From positions 1-64,000 of the forward strand of contig NZ_VENP01000010.1 in assembly GCF_006351005.1 (NCBI RefSeq): a stretch of 64,000 nucleotides of DNA, written 5' to 3'. Every line of letters starts with the position of its first letter. The stretch's first letter is position 1. The position numbers and the translations under genes were made by a program. This document shows positions 9,960 through 21,518 of the stretch, in pieces. This DNA comes from Miniimonas arenae (GTDB lineage: Bacteria > Actinomycetota > Actinomycetes > Actinomycetales > Beutenbergiaceae). The notes beneath the pieces are model-generated. The model saw only the letters and a program-made list of their open reading frames with translations. It did not search any database and was not told the origin of the DNA.

Positions 9960-11591
9960 ATGGCTGAGCTCACGATCAAGCCCGAGGAGATCAGGGCTGC
10001 GCTCGAGACGTTCGTCAGCTCCTACACGCCCACCGCCGACGCCCGCGAGGAGGTCGGGCGGGTCACGCTCGCCGCCGACGGCATCGCCGAGGTCGAGGGC
10101 CTGCCGGGCGCCATGGCGAACGAGCTGCTGACGTTCGAGGACGGCACGCTCGGCCTCGCGCTGAACCTGGACGTGCGCCACATCGGTGTGGTGGTCCTCG
10201 GCGAGTTCGCCGGCATCCAGGAGGGCCAGGAGGTCCGGCGCACGGGCGAGGTGCTCTCGGTCGCCGTCGGGGACGGGTACCTGGGCCGCGTCGTCGACCC
10301 GCTCGGCACCCCGATCGACGGGCTCGGTGACATCGAGACCACGACGCGCCGCGCCCTCGAGCTGCAGGCGCCCGGCGTGATGTCGCGCAAGTCCGTGCAC
10401 GAGCCGCTGCAGACCGGCATCAAGGCCATCGACTCGATGATCCCCATCGGCCGCGGCCAGCGTCAGCTCATCATCGGCGACCGCAAGACGGGCAAGACCG
10501 CCATCGCGATCGACACGATCCTCAACCAGAAGGCCAACTGGGACTCCGGGGACCCGGAGAAGCAGGTGCGCTGCATCTACGTCGCGATCGGCCAGAAGGG
10601 CTCGACGATCGCCGCCGTGCGCGGTGCGCTCGAGGACGCCGGCGCGCTGGAGTACACGACGATCGTCGCCGCGCCCGCGTCCGACCCGGCGGGCTTCAAG
10701 TACCTGGCCCCCTACACCGGCTCGGCGATCGGCCAGCACTGGATGTACGAGGGCAAGCACGTCCTCATCGTGTTCGACGACCTGTCCAAGCAGGCCGAGG
10801 CCTACCGCGCGGTGTCGCTGCTGCTGCGCCGCCCGCCGGGCCGCGAGGCGTACCCCGGCGACGTGTTCTACCTGCACAGCCGCCTGCTCGAGCGTTGCGC
10901 GAAGCTGTCCGACGACCTCGGCGCCGGCTCGATGACGGGCCTGCCCGTCATCGAGACCAAGGCGAACGACGTCTCGGCGTACATCCCGACCAACGTCATC
11001 TCGATCACCGACGGCCAGATCTTCCTGCAGTCGGACCTGTTCAACGCCGACCAGCGCCCCGCTGTCGACGTCGGCATCTCGGTCTCCCGCGTGGGTGGTG
11101 CCGCGCAGGTGAAGGCGATGAAGTCGGTCTCGGGCACGCTCAAGCTCACGCTCGCGCAGTACCGCTCGCTGGCCGCGTTCGCGATGTTCGCCTCGGACCT
11201 GGACGCCGCGACGCGCCAGCAGCTCGACCGTGGTGCACGCCTGACCGAGCTGCTCAAGCAGCCGCAGTACTCCCCGTACCCCGTCGAGGAGCAGGTCGTC
11301 TCCATCTGGGCGGGCACGAAGGGTCACCTCGACAACGTGCCGGTGGCCGACGTGCTGCGGTTCGAGCGCGAGCTGATCGACCACGTGCGCCGGTCCACCG
11401 ACGTGCTGTCGACCATCGCGGACTCCGGCAAGCTCGACGACGCCACGGAGCAGGCGCTCCAGGCCGCCGTCGAAGACTTCACGCGGACGTTCACGACCTC
11501 GGACGGCTCGCTGCTGGTCGAGGACGCGACGGACGACGGCGAGGAGCTGCACGTCGAGCAGGAGACGATCGTCCGGCAGAAGCGGGGCTGA
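9960..11591 (+). CDS. atpA: F-type ATP synthase subunit alpha
   Basis: 543-residue non-catalytic nucleotide-binding subunit of the F1 hexamer. Walker A is GDRKTGKT at residues 173-180, and the family signature [14 protein letters not shown] follows near residue 365. The C-terminus is about 25-30 residues longer than in E. coli, ending in an acidic stretch; mycobacterial alpha also carries a C-terminal extension that suppresses ATP hydrolysis (literature), so a similar brake is possible but unproven here. Ribosome site GAGAAGGAA lies before ATG 9960. Confidence 0.97.
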   Translation: MAELTIKPEEIRAALETFVSSYTPTADAREEVGRVTLAADGIAEVEGLPGAMANELLTFEDGTLGLALNLDVRHIGVVVLGEFAGIQEGQEVRRTGEVLSVAVGDGYLGRVVDPLGTPIDGLGDIETTTRRALELQAPGVMSRKSVHEPLQTGIKAIDSMIPIGRGQRQLIIGDRKTGKTAIAIDTILNQKANWDSGDPEKQVRCIYVAIGQKGSTIAAVRGALEDAGALEYTTIVAAPASDPAGFKYLAPYTGSAIGQHWMYEGKHVLIVFDDLSKQAEAYRAVSLLLRRPPGREAYPGDVFYLHSRLLERCAKLSDDLGAGSMTGLPVIETKANDVSAYIPTNVISITDGQIFLQSDLFNADQRPAVDVGISVSRVGGAAQVKAMKSVSGTLKLTLAQYRSLAAFAMFASDLDAATRQQLDRGARLTELLKQPQYSPYPVEEQVVSIWAGTKGHLDNVPVADVLRFERELIDHVRRSTDVLSTIADSGKLDDATEQALQAAVEDFTRTFTTSDGSLLVEDATDDGEELHVEQETIVRQKRG

Positions 11592-11593
11592 GC

Positions 11594-12484
11594 GTGGCCG
11601 GCTCGCAGCGCATCTACAAGCAGCGCATCCGCTCCACCCAGACCCTGAAGAAGGTCTTCCGGGCCATGGAGCTGATCGCTGCCTCGCGGATCGGCCGGGC
11701 GCGCGCCCAGGCCGAGTCCGCCGCCCCGTTCTCGCGCGCCATCACGCAGGCGGTCTCGGCCGTCGCGACCCACGCGCAGGTGGACCATCCGCTCACGTCC
11801 GAGCGGAAGGACACCAACCGGGTCGCGGTGCTCGTGGTGACGGCGGACCGCGGCATGGCGGGCGCGTACAACGCCTCCCTGCTGCGGGAGGCCGAGCGGC
11901 TCCAGGCGCGCCTGATCGACGAGGGCAAGGAGCCGGTCCTGTACGTGGCCGGCCGCCGCGGGGTGGGCTTCTTCCACTTCCGGTCCCGGCCCATGGTCAA
12001 GACCTGGACGGGCAACTCCGACGCGCCGCAGCTCGAGACGGCGCGGGACATCGCCGAGGAGCTGCTGCGTGCGTTCCGCGCGCCGGTGAGCGACGGCGGC
12101 GTGTCCGAGATCCACATCGTCTACACGCGGTTCCTCTCGATGGTGCGCCAGGAGCCGCGCGTGGTCCGGATCCTCCCGCTCGAGGTGGTGGAGGGCGTGG
12201 TGCCGCCGGGGGAGGACCCCCTGCCGCTCTACGAGTTCGAGCCCTCACCCGAGGTGGTGCTGGACGCGCTGCTGCCGCAGTACATCCTCGCCCGCATCTT
12301 CACGGCGCTGCACCAGGCCGCCGCGTCCGAGCTGGCCTCGCGCCAGCGGGCGATGCACACGGCGACCGACAACGCCGAGGACCTCATCCGTACCTACACC
12401 CGCCTGGCCAACACGGCCCGGCAGGCGGAGATCACCCAGGAGATCAGCGAGATCGTCTCGGGTGCCGACGCCCTGGCCGGCTGA
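11594..12484 (+). CDS. atpG: F-type ATP synthase subunit gamma
   Basis: 296-residue central rotor shaft. N-terminal helix [25 protein letters not shown] and the C-terminal helix ending [21 protein letters not shown] are the two coiled-coil halves that insert into the alpha3beta3 hexamer; the Rossmann-like middle includes [15 protein letters not shown]. The start is GTG 11594, two bases after the atpA stop, where similarity begins. Confidence 0.95.
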   Translation: MAGSQRIYKQRIRSTQTLKKVFRAMELIAASRIGRARAQAESAAPFSRAITQAVSAVATHAQVDHPLTSERKDTNRVAVLVVTADRGMAGAYNASLLREAERLQARLIDEGKEPVLYVAGRRGVGFFHFRSRPMVKTWTGNSDAPQLETARDIAEELLRAFRAPVSDGGVSEIHIVYTRFLSMVRQEPRVVRILPLEVVEGVVPPGEDPLPLYEFEPSPEVVLDALLPQYILARIFTALHQAAASELASRQRAMHTATDNAEDLIRTYTRLANTARQAEITQEISEIVSGADALAG

Positions 12485-14232
<1,748 letters not shown>

Positions 14233-14242
14233 GGCAGCCTGG

Positions 14243-14665
14243 GTGGGGGAGGTCCTGACCCACGTGCTGGCCGTCGCCGCGGTGGTGCTCGCCGTCGTGG
14301 TCGTGCTGGCCGCCCTCGCCTTCTGGGTGCGGCTGCGCGCCCTGGGCCGCCGGGTCGGTTCGTTCGAGTGCGCGCTGCGCACCCAGACGGGGTGGGCCGG
14401 CGGCATCGCGCACTACGGGATGAGCACGTTGCGCTGGTACCGCATCGTGTCGCTCGCGCCGCGCCCCGCGCGCGAGTTCCCTCGGACGGACCTCGACGTC
14501 CTCGAGCGCGCGGTGCGTCCGACGCCCGACGGCGCAGCCTCCGGCATCCTCGAGGTGACCTGCCGCACGGCCTCGGAAGAGTACGTGCTGGCGATGTCGA
14601 CCGCCTCGTACGCCGGACTGGCGTCCTGGCTGGAGTCCTCGCCGCCGCGCGAACGCACGCTCTGA
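14243..14665 (+). CDS. DUF2550 family membrane protein
   Basis: 140 residues. One N-terminal membrane helix (about 5-28) is followed by a soluble domain with the DUF2550 pattern ([26 protein letters not shown], then a later [17 protein letters not shown]). It lies ten bases after atpC, as in many actinobacteria including M. tuberculosis (Rv1312). No biochemical role is known to me. GTG start preceded by Gly-rich GGCAGCCTGG, so start confidence is moderate. Confidence 0.85.
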   Translation: MGEVLTHVLAVAAVVLAVVVVLAALAFWVRLRALGRRVGSFECALRTQTGWAGGIAHYGMSTLRWYRIVSLAPRPAREFPRTDLDVLERAVRPTPDGAASGILEVTCRTASEEYVLAMSTASYAGLASWLESSPPRERTL

Positions 14666-14696
14666 CCGTTCGAACACCACGCCGAAGGAGGACCCC

Positions 14697-15419
14697 GTGC
14701 GCGTGCTCGTCGCCACCTGCGCGGTGGACTACTCCGGGCGGCTGTCCGCCCACCTGCCGCTGGCCACGCGCGTCATCATGGTCAAGGCCGACGGCTCGGT
14801 GCTCGTGCACTCCGACGGCGGCTCGTACAAGCCGCTCAACTGGATGAGCCCGCCGTGCACGGTGCGGGTCACGCCCCCGAGCGTCGAGCAGGCGGCCGAC
14901 GGCGTGCGCGAGGTCTGGACCGTGTCCGCCGCGAAGTCCGAGGACCAGCTCGTCATCGCGCTGCACGAGGTCCTGCACGACGTCAGCCACGACCTCGGCG
15001 TGGATCCCGGCCTCGTCAAGGACGGCGTCGAGGCGCACCTGCAGAAGCTGCTCGCCGAGCAGGTCCAGCTTCTCGGCGCCGGCCACACGCTCGTACGCCG
15101 GGAGTTCCCGACGGCGATCGGTCCCGTCGACCTCATGGTGCGCACCCCAGGGGGTGCGTCGGTCGAGGCGGGCGTCCCGGTGCGGCACGTCGCGGTCGAG
15201 ATCAAGCGACGCGCGACGATCGACGCCGTCGAGCAGCTGACGCGGTACCTCGAGCTGCTCAACCGCGACCCGCTGCTTGCGCCCGTGCGCGGGGTGCTAG
15301 CCGCCCAGTCGATCGCTCCGCAGGCGCGCACGCTCGCCGTCGACCGCGGGATCGCCTGCCTCGTCCTCGACTACGACGCCATGCGCGGCGTGGACGACCC
15401 GGACTCGCGGCTGTTCTGA
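14697..15419 (+). CDS. nucS: Mismatch endonuclease NucS/EndoMS
   Basis: 240-residue RecB-type nuclease of the non-canonical mismatch repair pathway that replaces MutS/MutL in actinobacteria and some archaea; it makes double-strand cuts at mismatches together with the sliding clamp. The N-terminal DNA-binding half (about 1-110) is followed by a nuclease domain with D145 (PVDLMV), E168 and K170 (AVEIKRR) and a downstream QLTRYLELL helix. GTG start five bases after AAGGAGG. The C-terminus ends in DSRLF, which could serve as a clamp-binding tail. Clear family membership; activity not demonstrated here. Confidence 0.93.
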   Translation: MRVLVATCAVDYSGRLSAHLPLATRVIMVKADGSVLVHSDGGSYKPLNWMSPPCTVRVTPPSVEQAADGVREVWTVSAAKSEDQLVIALHEVLHDVSHDLGVDPGLVKDGVEAHLQKLLAEQVQLLGAGHTLVRREFPTAIGPVDLMVRTPGGASVEAGVPVRHVAVEIKRRATIDAVEQLTRYLELLNRDPLLAPVRGVLAAQSIAPQARTLAVDRGIACLVLDYDAMRGVDDPDSRLF

Positions 15420-15429
15420 CCACCCCGGG

Positions 15430-15435
15430 TAGCCT
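15430..15435 (+). promoter_or_regulatory. Candidate -10 of a leaderless gene
   Basis: TAGCCT followed by seven bases and the ATG at 15443, without a ribosome site. One of the best TANNNT-to-ATG arrangements in the window. Confidence 0.5.
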
Positions 15436-15442
15436 CGTGGTC

Positions 15443-15751
15443 ATGGCCCGCCGCTCCCGCAAGCGTGACTACGGCGGCGAGCATCCCGAGCTGGACGTCG
15501 ACTCCCTCACCCGCGGCTGGGTGCGCCGGGAGAGCACGGACGACGGTCACGCGTGGCAGACCCGCAGCGTCGGCGGGAGCGACAAGCCCTACCGGTGCCC
15601 GGGCTGCGACCAGATGATCGCACCCGGGACGCCGCACCTCGTGGTCTGGCCGGCCGACCATCTGCTCGGGGACGACGCGGCGCTGGCCGACCGCAGGCAC
15701 TGGCACACCTCGTGCTGGCGCGCCGGACGACGCCCCACCCGGCGGCGCTGA
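15443..15751 (+). CDS. Small conserved actinobacterial protein with CxxC...HxxxC zinc-ribbon-like motif
   Basis: 102 residues, basic at both ends. The centre has RCPGCDQMIAPGTPHLVVWP and then HWHTSCW, giving Cys-x2-Cys and His-x3-Cys ligands that could bind one zinc. Proteins of this size and pattern occur next to nucS in related actinobacteria (general knowledge), but the function is unknown. It starts at ATG 15443, apparently as a leaderless message. The call as a real gene is strong, the zinc site is an inference. Confidence 0.8.
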   Translation: MARRSRKRDYGGEHPELDVDSLTRGWVRRESTDDGHAWQTRSVGGSDKPYRCPGCDQMIAPGTPHLVVWPADHLLGDDAALADRRHWHTSCWRAGRRPTRRR

Positions 15752-15794
15752 GGCCAGGGCGCCGGGTCGCGTCCGGCGTCGAGGCGCGAACCGA

Positions 15795-15837
15795 CGAGGA
15801 CGGACGGGCCGGCAGCACCCGGCCGCGCCCGTCCTCG
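15795..15837. terminator. Bidirectional hairpin between the zinc-ribbon gene and the lyase
   Basis: Outer stem 15795-15803 with 15829-15837 (nine perfect pairs) and inner stem 15807-15812 with 15819-15824, loop CAGCAC. It lies in the convergent gap and can serve both strands. Confidence 0.65.
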
Positions 15838-15857
15838 ACCCCCTTGCCTGCGGCGTG

Positions 15858-18710
15858 CTAGCCGCAGCTCACCGCCGCGAACGGAACCGTGTAGGCGGAG
15901 TAGGACGCGGTGCCGTCGACCCACGTGTACCCGGCCACCGTGAGCGTGCCCGCCGCGAGCGCGCCGGCGTCGAAGGTCCGGTACACCGTGCCGTTCGCCG
16001 CGACGCCGGTGCTCTTGTGCTCGCCGAACGGCGTGATGATCCGCAGGTGGGCCTTGGCGCTCTCCTTGTTGAGCAGGTGGACGGCGAGCTGAGCCGTCGT
16101 GCCCACGCACTGTGTTCTGACGCTGATGCCGAGATCGACGGCGCCCCTGTCCGCCGCCGGGATCGTCTGGGACCACTGCCGGGTCGCGTTCCCCGCGCGG
16201 TCGACGGCCCGGTAGTGCACGTTCGCCGCCGCGGGCAGCGCGATCGGTGCCGTGTAGGTCTGCCACCCGCCCGAGCCGACCCGGTACTGGACCACGGCGA
16301 TCCCGGAGTCGCCCGTCTGGGCGTCGGAGGCGACGATCGTCAGCGTGCGTGCCGGCTCCGAGAAGCGCGTGTCGAGCACCGGCGGTGTGCGGTCGGCCGC
16401 GGGCAGGGGCACGGTCGTGAAGTCGGTGTCCGTCGCCAGGTAGAAGCCGGGGTAGGACGGCTGGTTGTAGGTCGTCTGCTGGCGGGCGACCTCGGGGCGG
16501 TACTGGGCGTCGTGCATGAGCGTGTACAGCTTGACGTCGCTGAGGTCGGTCGAGACGAACAGTCGGATCGCGGAGGAGTCGGCGGTGCGCACGAGCAGCT
16601 CCTCGCGCCAGTCGCCGAGCACGTCGGCCACGAGGCCGGCGTTCCCCTTGGTGCCGTTGTTCGCGCGCGTGCCAGTGGCGGTGAGCATCGTGCCGTGCGT
16701 GCGGTCGCTCACCGTCACGTCCTGGTTGCCCGAGCCGTTGACGATCTGCGTGGACCCGTCACCGGCCCACCGAATGGACTGGTTCGTGCCCAGGCCGGTG
16801 CCGATCGGGGTGCCCTGCGCAGTGCGCAGGTCGGTCGCCCACGCCTCGAGGCCTGGCCGGGTCGGGTCGATGTCGCCGATCATCCCGCGTCCCGTGTCGC
16901 GACCGGTGTAGCCGCCCCACAGCACCTCGCCGGTCGCGGCGTCGCGCATGGCGAACCCGTACGGGGCGTAGGTCGCACCTTCGTGCACCGTGTAGATCTC
17001 CAGGCCCGGGCGGGTGGGGTCGATGTCGGTGACGTGCATGGCGTCACCGTGCCCCAGGCGCGCCTCGATCCCGGGCGTCGCGCTCTGCGGCGGCATCGTG
17101 GCGAAGGAGCCGTTAAAGGAGGCTGCCGTCGTCGTCGATCGTCGCGGAGCCGTAGACGAGCTCCTGGCGACCGTCGGCGTCCACGTCGGCCACCGAGAGC
17201 GAGTGGAAGCCCTGCGTGGTGATCGTGCCGAACTCCGGGTCGCTGCCGTCCCGGCCGTGCGGGCCGTCGTTGAACGGGTTCGTCATGGGCGTCCACCCGG
17301 AGTCGACGAACCACCGCTGGGACAGGTGCTCGCCGTCCCAGTCGTACGTCGCGATCGTGCTGCGGGTGTAGTAGCCGCGCGCGAAGATCGCCGACGGCGT
17401 GCTGCCGTCGAAGTAGCCCACCCCCGAGAGGAAGCGGTCCACGCGGTTGCCCGGCTCGATGCGCGCCATCGCGTAGTCGCCCCACAGCAGGCCGTCGTCG
17501 GTGCGCCCGGGCTCGTAGGCGACGGTCTCGAGCTCGGCCCCGGTCGCGCCGTCGAACACCGAGAGGTACTCCGGACCCGACAGGATGAACCCCTCGAAGT
17601 TCCGCAGCCGGTTGTTGGCGCTGCGGCTGGGCGCGTAGACGTCCATGAAGTAGTCCACGAGCGCAGCGGCGTCCGCCTCGCTCAGCGGGTAGGAGTAGCG
17701 CGGCGCGATGCCCCAGGCCTCCTCGAGCGTCGCCGGCCACTGCCCGGACGTGACCTCCTCGCGCGTGCTCCAGCCCTGGAAGGTCTCGACGAGGTGGGCG
17801 TGGAAGTCGGCCTTGCTCACGCGGTAGTCATCGGCGTTCGTGTAGCCGGCGTCCAGGTCGGACTGCGGCATCGTGATGAAGGACGACTCGCCGTCGGGTG
17901 TGATCGTCCGCGTTCCGGGTGCGGTCTTGAGCATGACCTCGGCGCGGCCGTCGCCGTCGAAGTCGTAGACGAGGAACTGCGTGTAGTGGGCGCCGGCGCG
18001 AATGTTGACGCCGAGGTCGAGGCGCCACAGCAGGGTGCCGTCCTGCTCGTAGGCGTCCAGGAACACGCTGCCGGTGTAGCCGACCTGCGAGACGTCCTTG
18101 GAGTTCGACGGGTCCCACTTCACGAGGTACTCGTACGCGCCGTCGCCGTCGACGTCGCCGACGCTCATGTCGTTCGCGGAGTACGTGTAGGCCTCGCCCA
18201 CGGGCGTGACGCCGTCGGCGGGGCGCTGGAGCGGGATGTCGACCGAGGCCTGGGCCCACGGGGTGACGCCCGCGGACGCGGGCAGCTCCACGCCGTCGAC
18301 CACGGCCGCGACGGCGTAGCGCGACGTCGCGGTGCCGCTCGCGTCGAGGAAGTTGGTGGAGTCGGTGACGGTCGCGATCGCCGCGCCGTCCCGGTAGACG
18401 ACGAAGTCGGCCCCGGTCACGCCCTCGGGCGTGGTGCCGGTCGCCTCGGAGCCGAGCAGTCGCCAGGACAGGAAGACGCCCTGCGGGGTGGTGGCCGCGA
18501 CGAGGCCACGGTCGAGCAGCTCGAGGTGCGGGGTGACGGCGCTCGTCGCCGTCGTACCCGTTGTCGCCGCCGTGCTGGTGGCGCCCGTGTCGGGTGCCGC
18601 CGAGGCGGGGGACGCCGCGAGGGTGAGGCCGACCGCGGCGGCGAGGACGCCGGCGACGCGGTGCGGGTGGCGGGGGAGCGGGGCGGGACGGGTCGCGTGG
18701 GGTTCGTCAT
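15858..18710 (-). pseudogene. Secreted rhamnogalacturonan lyase (PL11 type), reading frame broken twice
   Basis: Cleaves the rhamnogalacturonan I backbone of pectin by beta-elimination, outside the cell. Visible parts in order: Sec signal (AGVLAAAVGLTLAASPASA), an N-terminal beta domain, and the PL11 beta-propeller with calcium-type DVDGDGAYE, DFDGDGRAE and DVDADGRQE loops. After a stop at 17113-17115 the same protein continues in the +1 frame with PPQSATPGIEARLGHGDAM and IDPTRPGLE, then an Ig-like module and a C-terminal beta-sandwich ending in VSCG. At the other end, ATG 18710 has a perfect GGAGGA site but is one frame off the signal peptide, which has no start codon of its own. Restoring one base near 18690-18705 and skipping one T at 17113-17118 gives a normal full-length enzyme. 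Recent inactivation, assembly errors in homopolymers or recoding are all possible. Confidence 0.85.
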
Positions 18711-18839
18711 CGAGTCCTCCGGGTGGTGCGGGTGTCGTGCGTCTGGTCGTGCGTGGTGCCTGGCGTGGGTCGCGCGTCGGACGCCGCACGTGCCGACCGC
18801 CCCGCGCATCGACGTGCGGTCGCCCGGGCGATCGTCGAC

Positions 18840-18875
18840 GTTGAAACGATTTACGGCCCGGTTGCTGCCATCCTA
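18840..18875 (-). promoter_or_regulatory. Possible promoter and LacI-type operator of the lyase
   Basis: Minus-strand TAGGAT (18875-18870) is a plausible -10. About 20 bases downstream is TTGAAACGATTTAC read on the plus strand (18841-18854), an imperfect inverted repeat centred on CG that resembles LacI-family operators of actinobacterial sugar genes. No LacI gene is in the window. This is a tentative reading. Confidence 0.35.
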
Positions 18876-18979
18876 TGAGCCGCCTGGGGAGACTGGCTAT
18901 GCGCCGAACGGCTACGTCACTGGCCGAAAGTCGATGCCCGCGCCGGCTCGCCGTGGACGCGCATCCCTGGCGCGAGCGC

Positions 18980-19051
18980 GCGCGCCGGGCGTGCGCCGGG
19001 CGTGCGCCGGGAGCGTGCGCCGGGAGCGTCCGCCGGGAGCGTGCGCCGGGC
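18980..19051. repeat. Tandem repeat of GTGCGCCGGG(AG)C, about six units
   Basis: Units of 11, 11, 13, 13, 13 and 11 bases (18980, 18991, 19002, 19015, 19028, 19041) differ mainly by an AG insertion. It lies between divergent genes, about 105 bases before the ABC-F start. It could form alternative hairpins or be simple slippage expansion. Confidence 0.75.
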
Positions 19052-19143
19052 GTGCGCGCCGCGCCAGCACGCACGCCCCCGACCCGGGCGGCCGACCGAG
19101 GTGTCGGCGCGATATGCGGGTGACCGGTGGGCTCGCCGTCGGG

Positions 19144-19149
19144 CAGGGT
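19144..19149 (+). promoter_or_regulatory. Candidate -10 of leaderless ABC-F gene
   Basis: CAGGGT followed by seven bases and ATG 19157, with no ribosome site. Confidence 0.4.
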
Positions 19150-19156
19150 GGTCCGT

Positions 19157-20833
19157 ATGGGCCACCTCGATCTTGCCGGCATCACGTTCGCGCTCCCCGA
19201 CGGACGTCCGCTCCTCGGCGGCGTGGACCTGCGCGTCGGCGAGGGGCAGCGCGTCGCGCTGGTCGGGCCGAACGGGGTGGGCAAGTCCACGCTGCTGCGG
19301 ATCGTCGCGGGGGAGCAGGCGCCCGACTCCGGCGCCGTGACCCGCAGCGGTGGGCTCGGCGTCATGCGGCAGTTCGTCGGCTCGGTGCGCGACTCCTCCA
19401 CGGTGCGCGACCTCCTGCTGTCCGTCGCGCCCGAGCGCGTGCGGGCGGCGGGGCTCGCCGTCGACCGCTGCGAGGAGGAGATGCTCGTGCGGGACGACAC
19501 CCCGACCCAGCTCGCCTACGCGCAGGCGCTCGCGGACTGGGCGGATGTCGGTGGCTACGAGCAGGAGACGGTCTGGGACGTGTGCACGACGGCGGCGCTC
19601 GCCCTCCCGTACGACCGCGCGGCCTACCGCCGGGTCTCGACCCTCTCCGGCGGGGAGCAGAAGCGGCTGGTGCTCGAGGCGCTGCTGCGCGGCGGCGACG
19701 AGGTGCTCATGCTCGACGAGCCCGACAACTACCTCGACGTGCCCGCCAAGCGGTGGCTCGAGGACGCGCTCGTGGCGAGCGGGCGCACGATCCTGCTCGT
19801 CACGCACGACCGCGAGCTGCTCGGCCGGGTCGCCACGCGCGTCGCGACGCTCGAGCCCGGCGCGGCGGGCGCGACCGTGTGGGTGCACGCCGGTCCGTTC
19901 GCGACGTACGCGCAGGCCCGCGCCGATCGGCTGAGTCGGCTCGAGGAGCTGCGCCGGCGCTGGGACGAGGAGCACGCCAAGCTCAAGGCGCTCGTCCTCA
20001 TGTACAAGACGAAGGCTGCGTACAACGACGGGCTCGCGGCGCGCTACCAGGCGGCGCAGACCCGGCTGGCGAAGTTCGAGGAGGCCGGACCGCCGCAGGA
20101 GGTGCCGCAGACGCAGGCCGTGTCGATGCGGCTGCGCGGCGGGCGCACCGCCAAGCGCGCCGTCGTCGTGGAGCAGCTCGAGCTCACCGGCCTGACCCGG
20201 CCGTTCGACGCCGAGCTCTGGTACGGCGAACGGATCGGCGTGCTCGGCGCCAACGGGACGGGCAAGTCGCACTTCCTCCGCCTGCTGGCGGCGGGCGGGA
20301 CCGATCCCGACGTCGAGCACCAGCCGGTAGGCGACGTGCGGCCCGAGCCGGTGCGCGCCACCGGGGTGGCCCGCCTGGGGTCGCGCGTGCGGCCCGGCTG
20401 GTTCGCCCAGACGCACCAGCACCCGACGCTCGTGGGCCGCACGCTGCTGGAGATCCTGCACCGCGGCGACGCGCACCGCGCGGGCCGCCCGCGCGAGGAG
20501 GCCTCCCGCGCGCTGGACCGGTACGGGCTCGCGCGCAGCGCGGAGCAGACGTTCGAGACGCTGTCGGGCGGCCAGCAGGCCCGGTTCCAGATCCTGCTCA
20601 TCGAGCTCTCGGGCGCCACGCTGCTGCTCCTCGACGAGCCGACCGACAACCTCGACCTCGACTCCGCCGAGGCGCTCGAGGCCGGACTCGCGGCGTTCGA
20701 GGGGACCGTGGTCGCGGTGACCCACGACCGCTGGTTCGCCCGGTCGTTGGACCGGTTCGTGGTGTTCGACGGCGACGGTCGCGTCAGCGTGACGGACGAG
20801 CCGGTGTGGGAGGTCGGCCGCGCGCGGAGGTGA
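19157..20833 (+). CDS. ABC-F family ATPase
   Basis: 558 residues with two ABC domains in one chain and no membrane segment, the layout of ABC-F proteins, which bind the ribosomal E site as translation factors or protect against antibiotics. Domain 1: Walker A GPNGVGKST, signature LSGGEQKRL, Walker B MLDEPDNYLDVP. Domain 2: GANGTGKSH, LSGGQQARF, LLLDEPTDNLDLD. A charged helical linker (about 255-320, RLSRLEELRRRWDEEHAKLKAL) joins them. ATG 19157 is favoured over a GTG-type start at 19127, which lies before the conserved beginning. Housekeeping versus resistance type cannot be told from sequence alone. Confidence 0.9.
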   Translation: MGHLDLAGITFALPDGRPLLGGVDLRVGEGQRVALVGPNGVGKSTLLRIVAGEQAPDSGAVTRSGGLGVMRQFVGSVRDSSTVRDLLLSVAPERVRAAGLAVDRCEEEMLVRDDTPTQLAYAQALADWADVGGYEQETVWDVCTTAALALPYDRAAYRRVSTLSGGEQKRLVLEALLRGGDEVLMLDEPDNYLDVPAKRWLEDALVASGRTILLVTHDRELLGRVATRVATLEPGAAGATVWVHAGPFATYAQARADRLSRLEELRRRWDEEHAKLKALVLMYKTKAAYNDGLAARYQAAQTRLAKFEEAGPPQEVPQTQAVSMRLRGGRTAKRAVVVEQLELTGLTRPFDAELWYGERIGVLGANGTGKSHFLRLLAAGGTDPDVEHQPVGDVRPEPVRATGVARLGSRVRPGWFAQTHQHPTLVGRTLLEILHRGDAHRAGRPREEASRALDRYGLARSAEQTFETLSGGQQARFQILLIELSGATLLLLDEPTDNLDLDSAEALEAGLAAFEGTVVAVTHDRWFARSLDRFVVFDGDGRVSVTDEPVWEVGRARR

Positions 20834-20852
20834 GCGGTGTAGGGCGCGGTGT

Positions 20853-21110
20853 ATGCAGCGCACCAACATCTTCCTCGAGGAGCGACAGACGGACTCGCTG
20901 GACGCGATGGCGCGCCTCGAGGGTGTCTCGCGCGCCGAGGTGATCCGCCGGATCATCGACCGCGCGATCGACGGCGAGGGGAACGCCGAGGCGCGTCGAC
21001 GCGCCGCGATCGACCTCTCCTTCGGTGCCGCCGCCCGGATCGCCGTGGAGCGGGGCGCCGACGACGCGCGCGCGGCCCAGCTCGCGAGCATGTGGGGTCG
21101 GGACGCGTGA
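20853..21110 (+). CDS. vapB: VapB-type antitoxin (ribbon-helix-helix)
   Basis: 85 residues beginning with a CopG/RHH DNA-binding module: beta strand QRTNIFLEERQTDSLDAM followed by helices GVSRAEVIRRIIDRAI. The C-terminal half should wrap and neutralise the toxin. It overlaps the downstream PIN gene by four bases (GTGA), the standard VapBC arrangement, and such antitoxins usually repress their own promoter. ATG 20853 is 19 bases after the ABC-F stop, so the pair may also be read from upstream. Confidence 0.87.
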   Translation: MQRTNIFLEERQTDSLDAMARLEGVSRAEVIRRIIDRAIDGEGNAEARRRAAIDLSFGAAARIAVERGADDARAAQLASMWGRDA

Positions 21111-21487
21111 TCCTGGTCGACTCCGACGTCCTCATCGCCCACCTGCGGGGCGTCGCGAGCGCCCGCGACTGGTTGCGCGACGCGCCGGCGGAGACGCTGA
21201 CGGTCAGCGCGGTGACCGTGGCCGAGGTGACGGGTGGGATGCGGGAGTCGGAGGAGCGCGCCGTCACCGCACTGCTCGGGGTGCTCCCGACCGTTCCGGT
21301 CACCGATCCGGTCGCGCGGCGAGCCGGCGCGTTGCGTCGCGCGTTCGACCGCAGCCACTCGGGCATCGCGCTGGGGGACTACCTCATCGCGGCCACGGCC
21401 CTCGAGCACGGCTTCCAGCTGGCTACGCTCAACACGCGCCACTTCTCGATGTTCCCCGGCCTCGAGCCGCCGTTCGCCGTCGGCTGA
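21107..21487 (+). CDS. vapC: VapC-type PIN-domain ribonuclease toxin
   Basis: 126-residue PIN nuclease. The metal-binding acids are visible: D5 in MILVDSDVLIAHL, a glutamate in VTVAEVTGG, and the C-terminal GDYLIAATALEHG aspartate followed by LATLNTRHFSMFPGL. VapC toxins cut tRNA or rRNA (family knowledge); this one's target is unknown. GTG start within the VapB stop. Complete and apparently intact. Confidence 0.9.
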   Translation: MILVDSDVLIAHLRGVASARDWLRDAPAETLTVSAVTVAEVTGGMRESEERAVTALLGVLPTVPVTDPVARRAGALRRAFDRSHSGIALGDYLIAATALEHGFQLATLNTRHFSMFPGLEPPFAVG

Positions 21488-21504
21488 GCCGGCCGAACGG
21501 GCCG

Positions 21505-21510
21505 TAGGCT
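21505..21510 (+). promoter_or_regulatory. Candidate -10 of a leaderless hydrolase gene
   Basis: TAGGCT followed by eight bases and ATG 21519, no ribosome site in between. Confidence 0.5.
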
Positions 21511-21518
21511 GGGCGGCG

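Larger units (their letters stand above)
18711..19156. other. 446-base divergent intergenic region between lyase and ABC-F gene
   Basis: Holds the lyase ribosome site (18715-18720), its possible promoter and operator, an 11-13 bp tandem repeat tract (18980-19051) and the CAGGGT hexamer before the ABC-F start. Otherwise GC-rich sequence with no convincing gene. An 82-codon frame at 18875-19123 is Arg/Ala-rich throughout and follows the repeats, so it was not accepted. Confidence 0.6.

Noticed and set aside
18875-19123. 82-codon ORF before ABC-F as a leader peptide
   Set aside because: Arg/Ala/Pro-rich and mainly the translation of the tandem repeats; no ribosome site.
20853-21487. Phage or IS remnant around VapBC
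   Set aside because: No transposase, integrase or terminal repeats found on either side.
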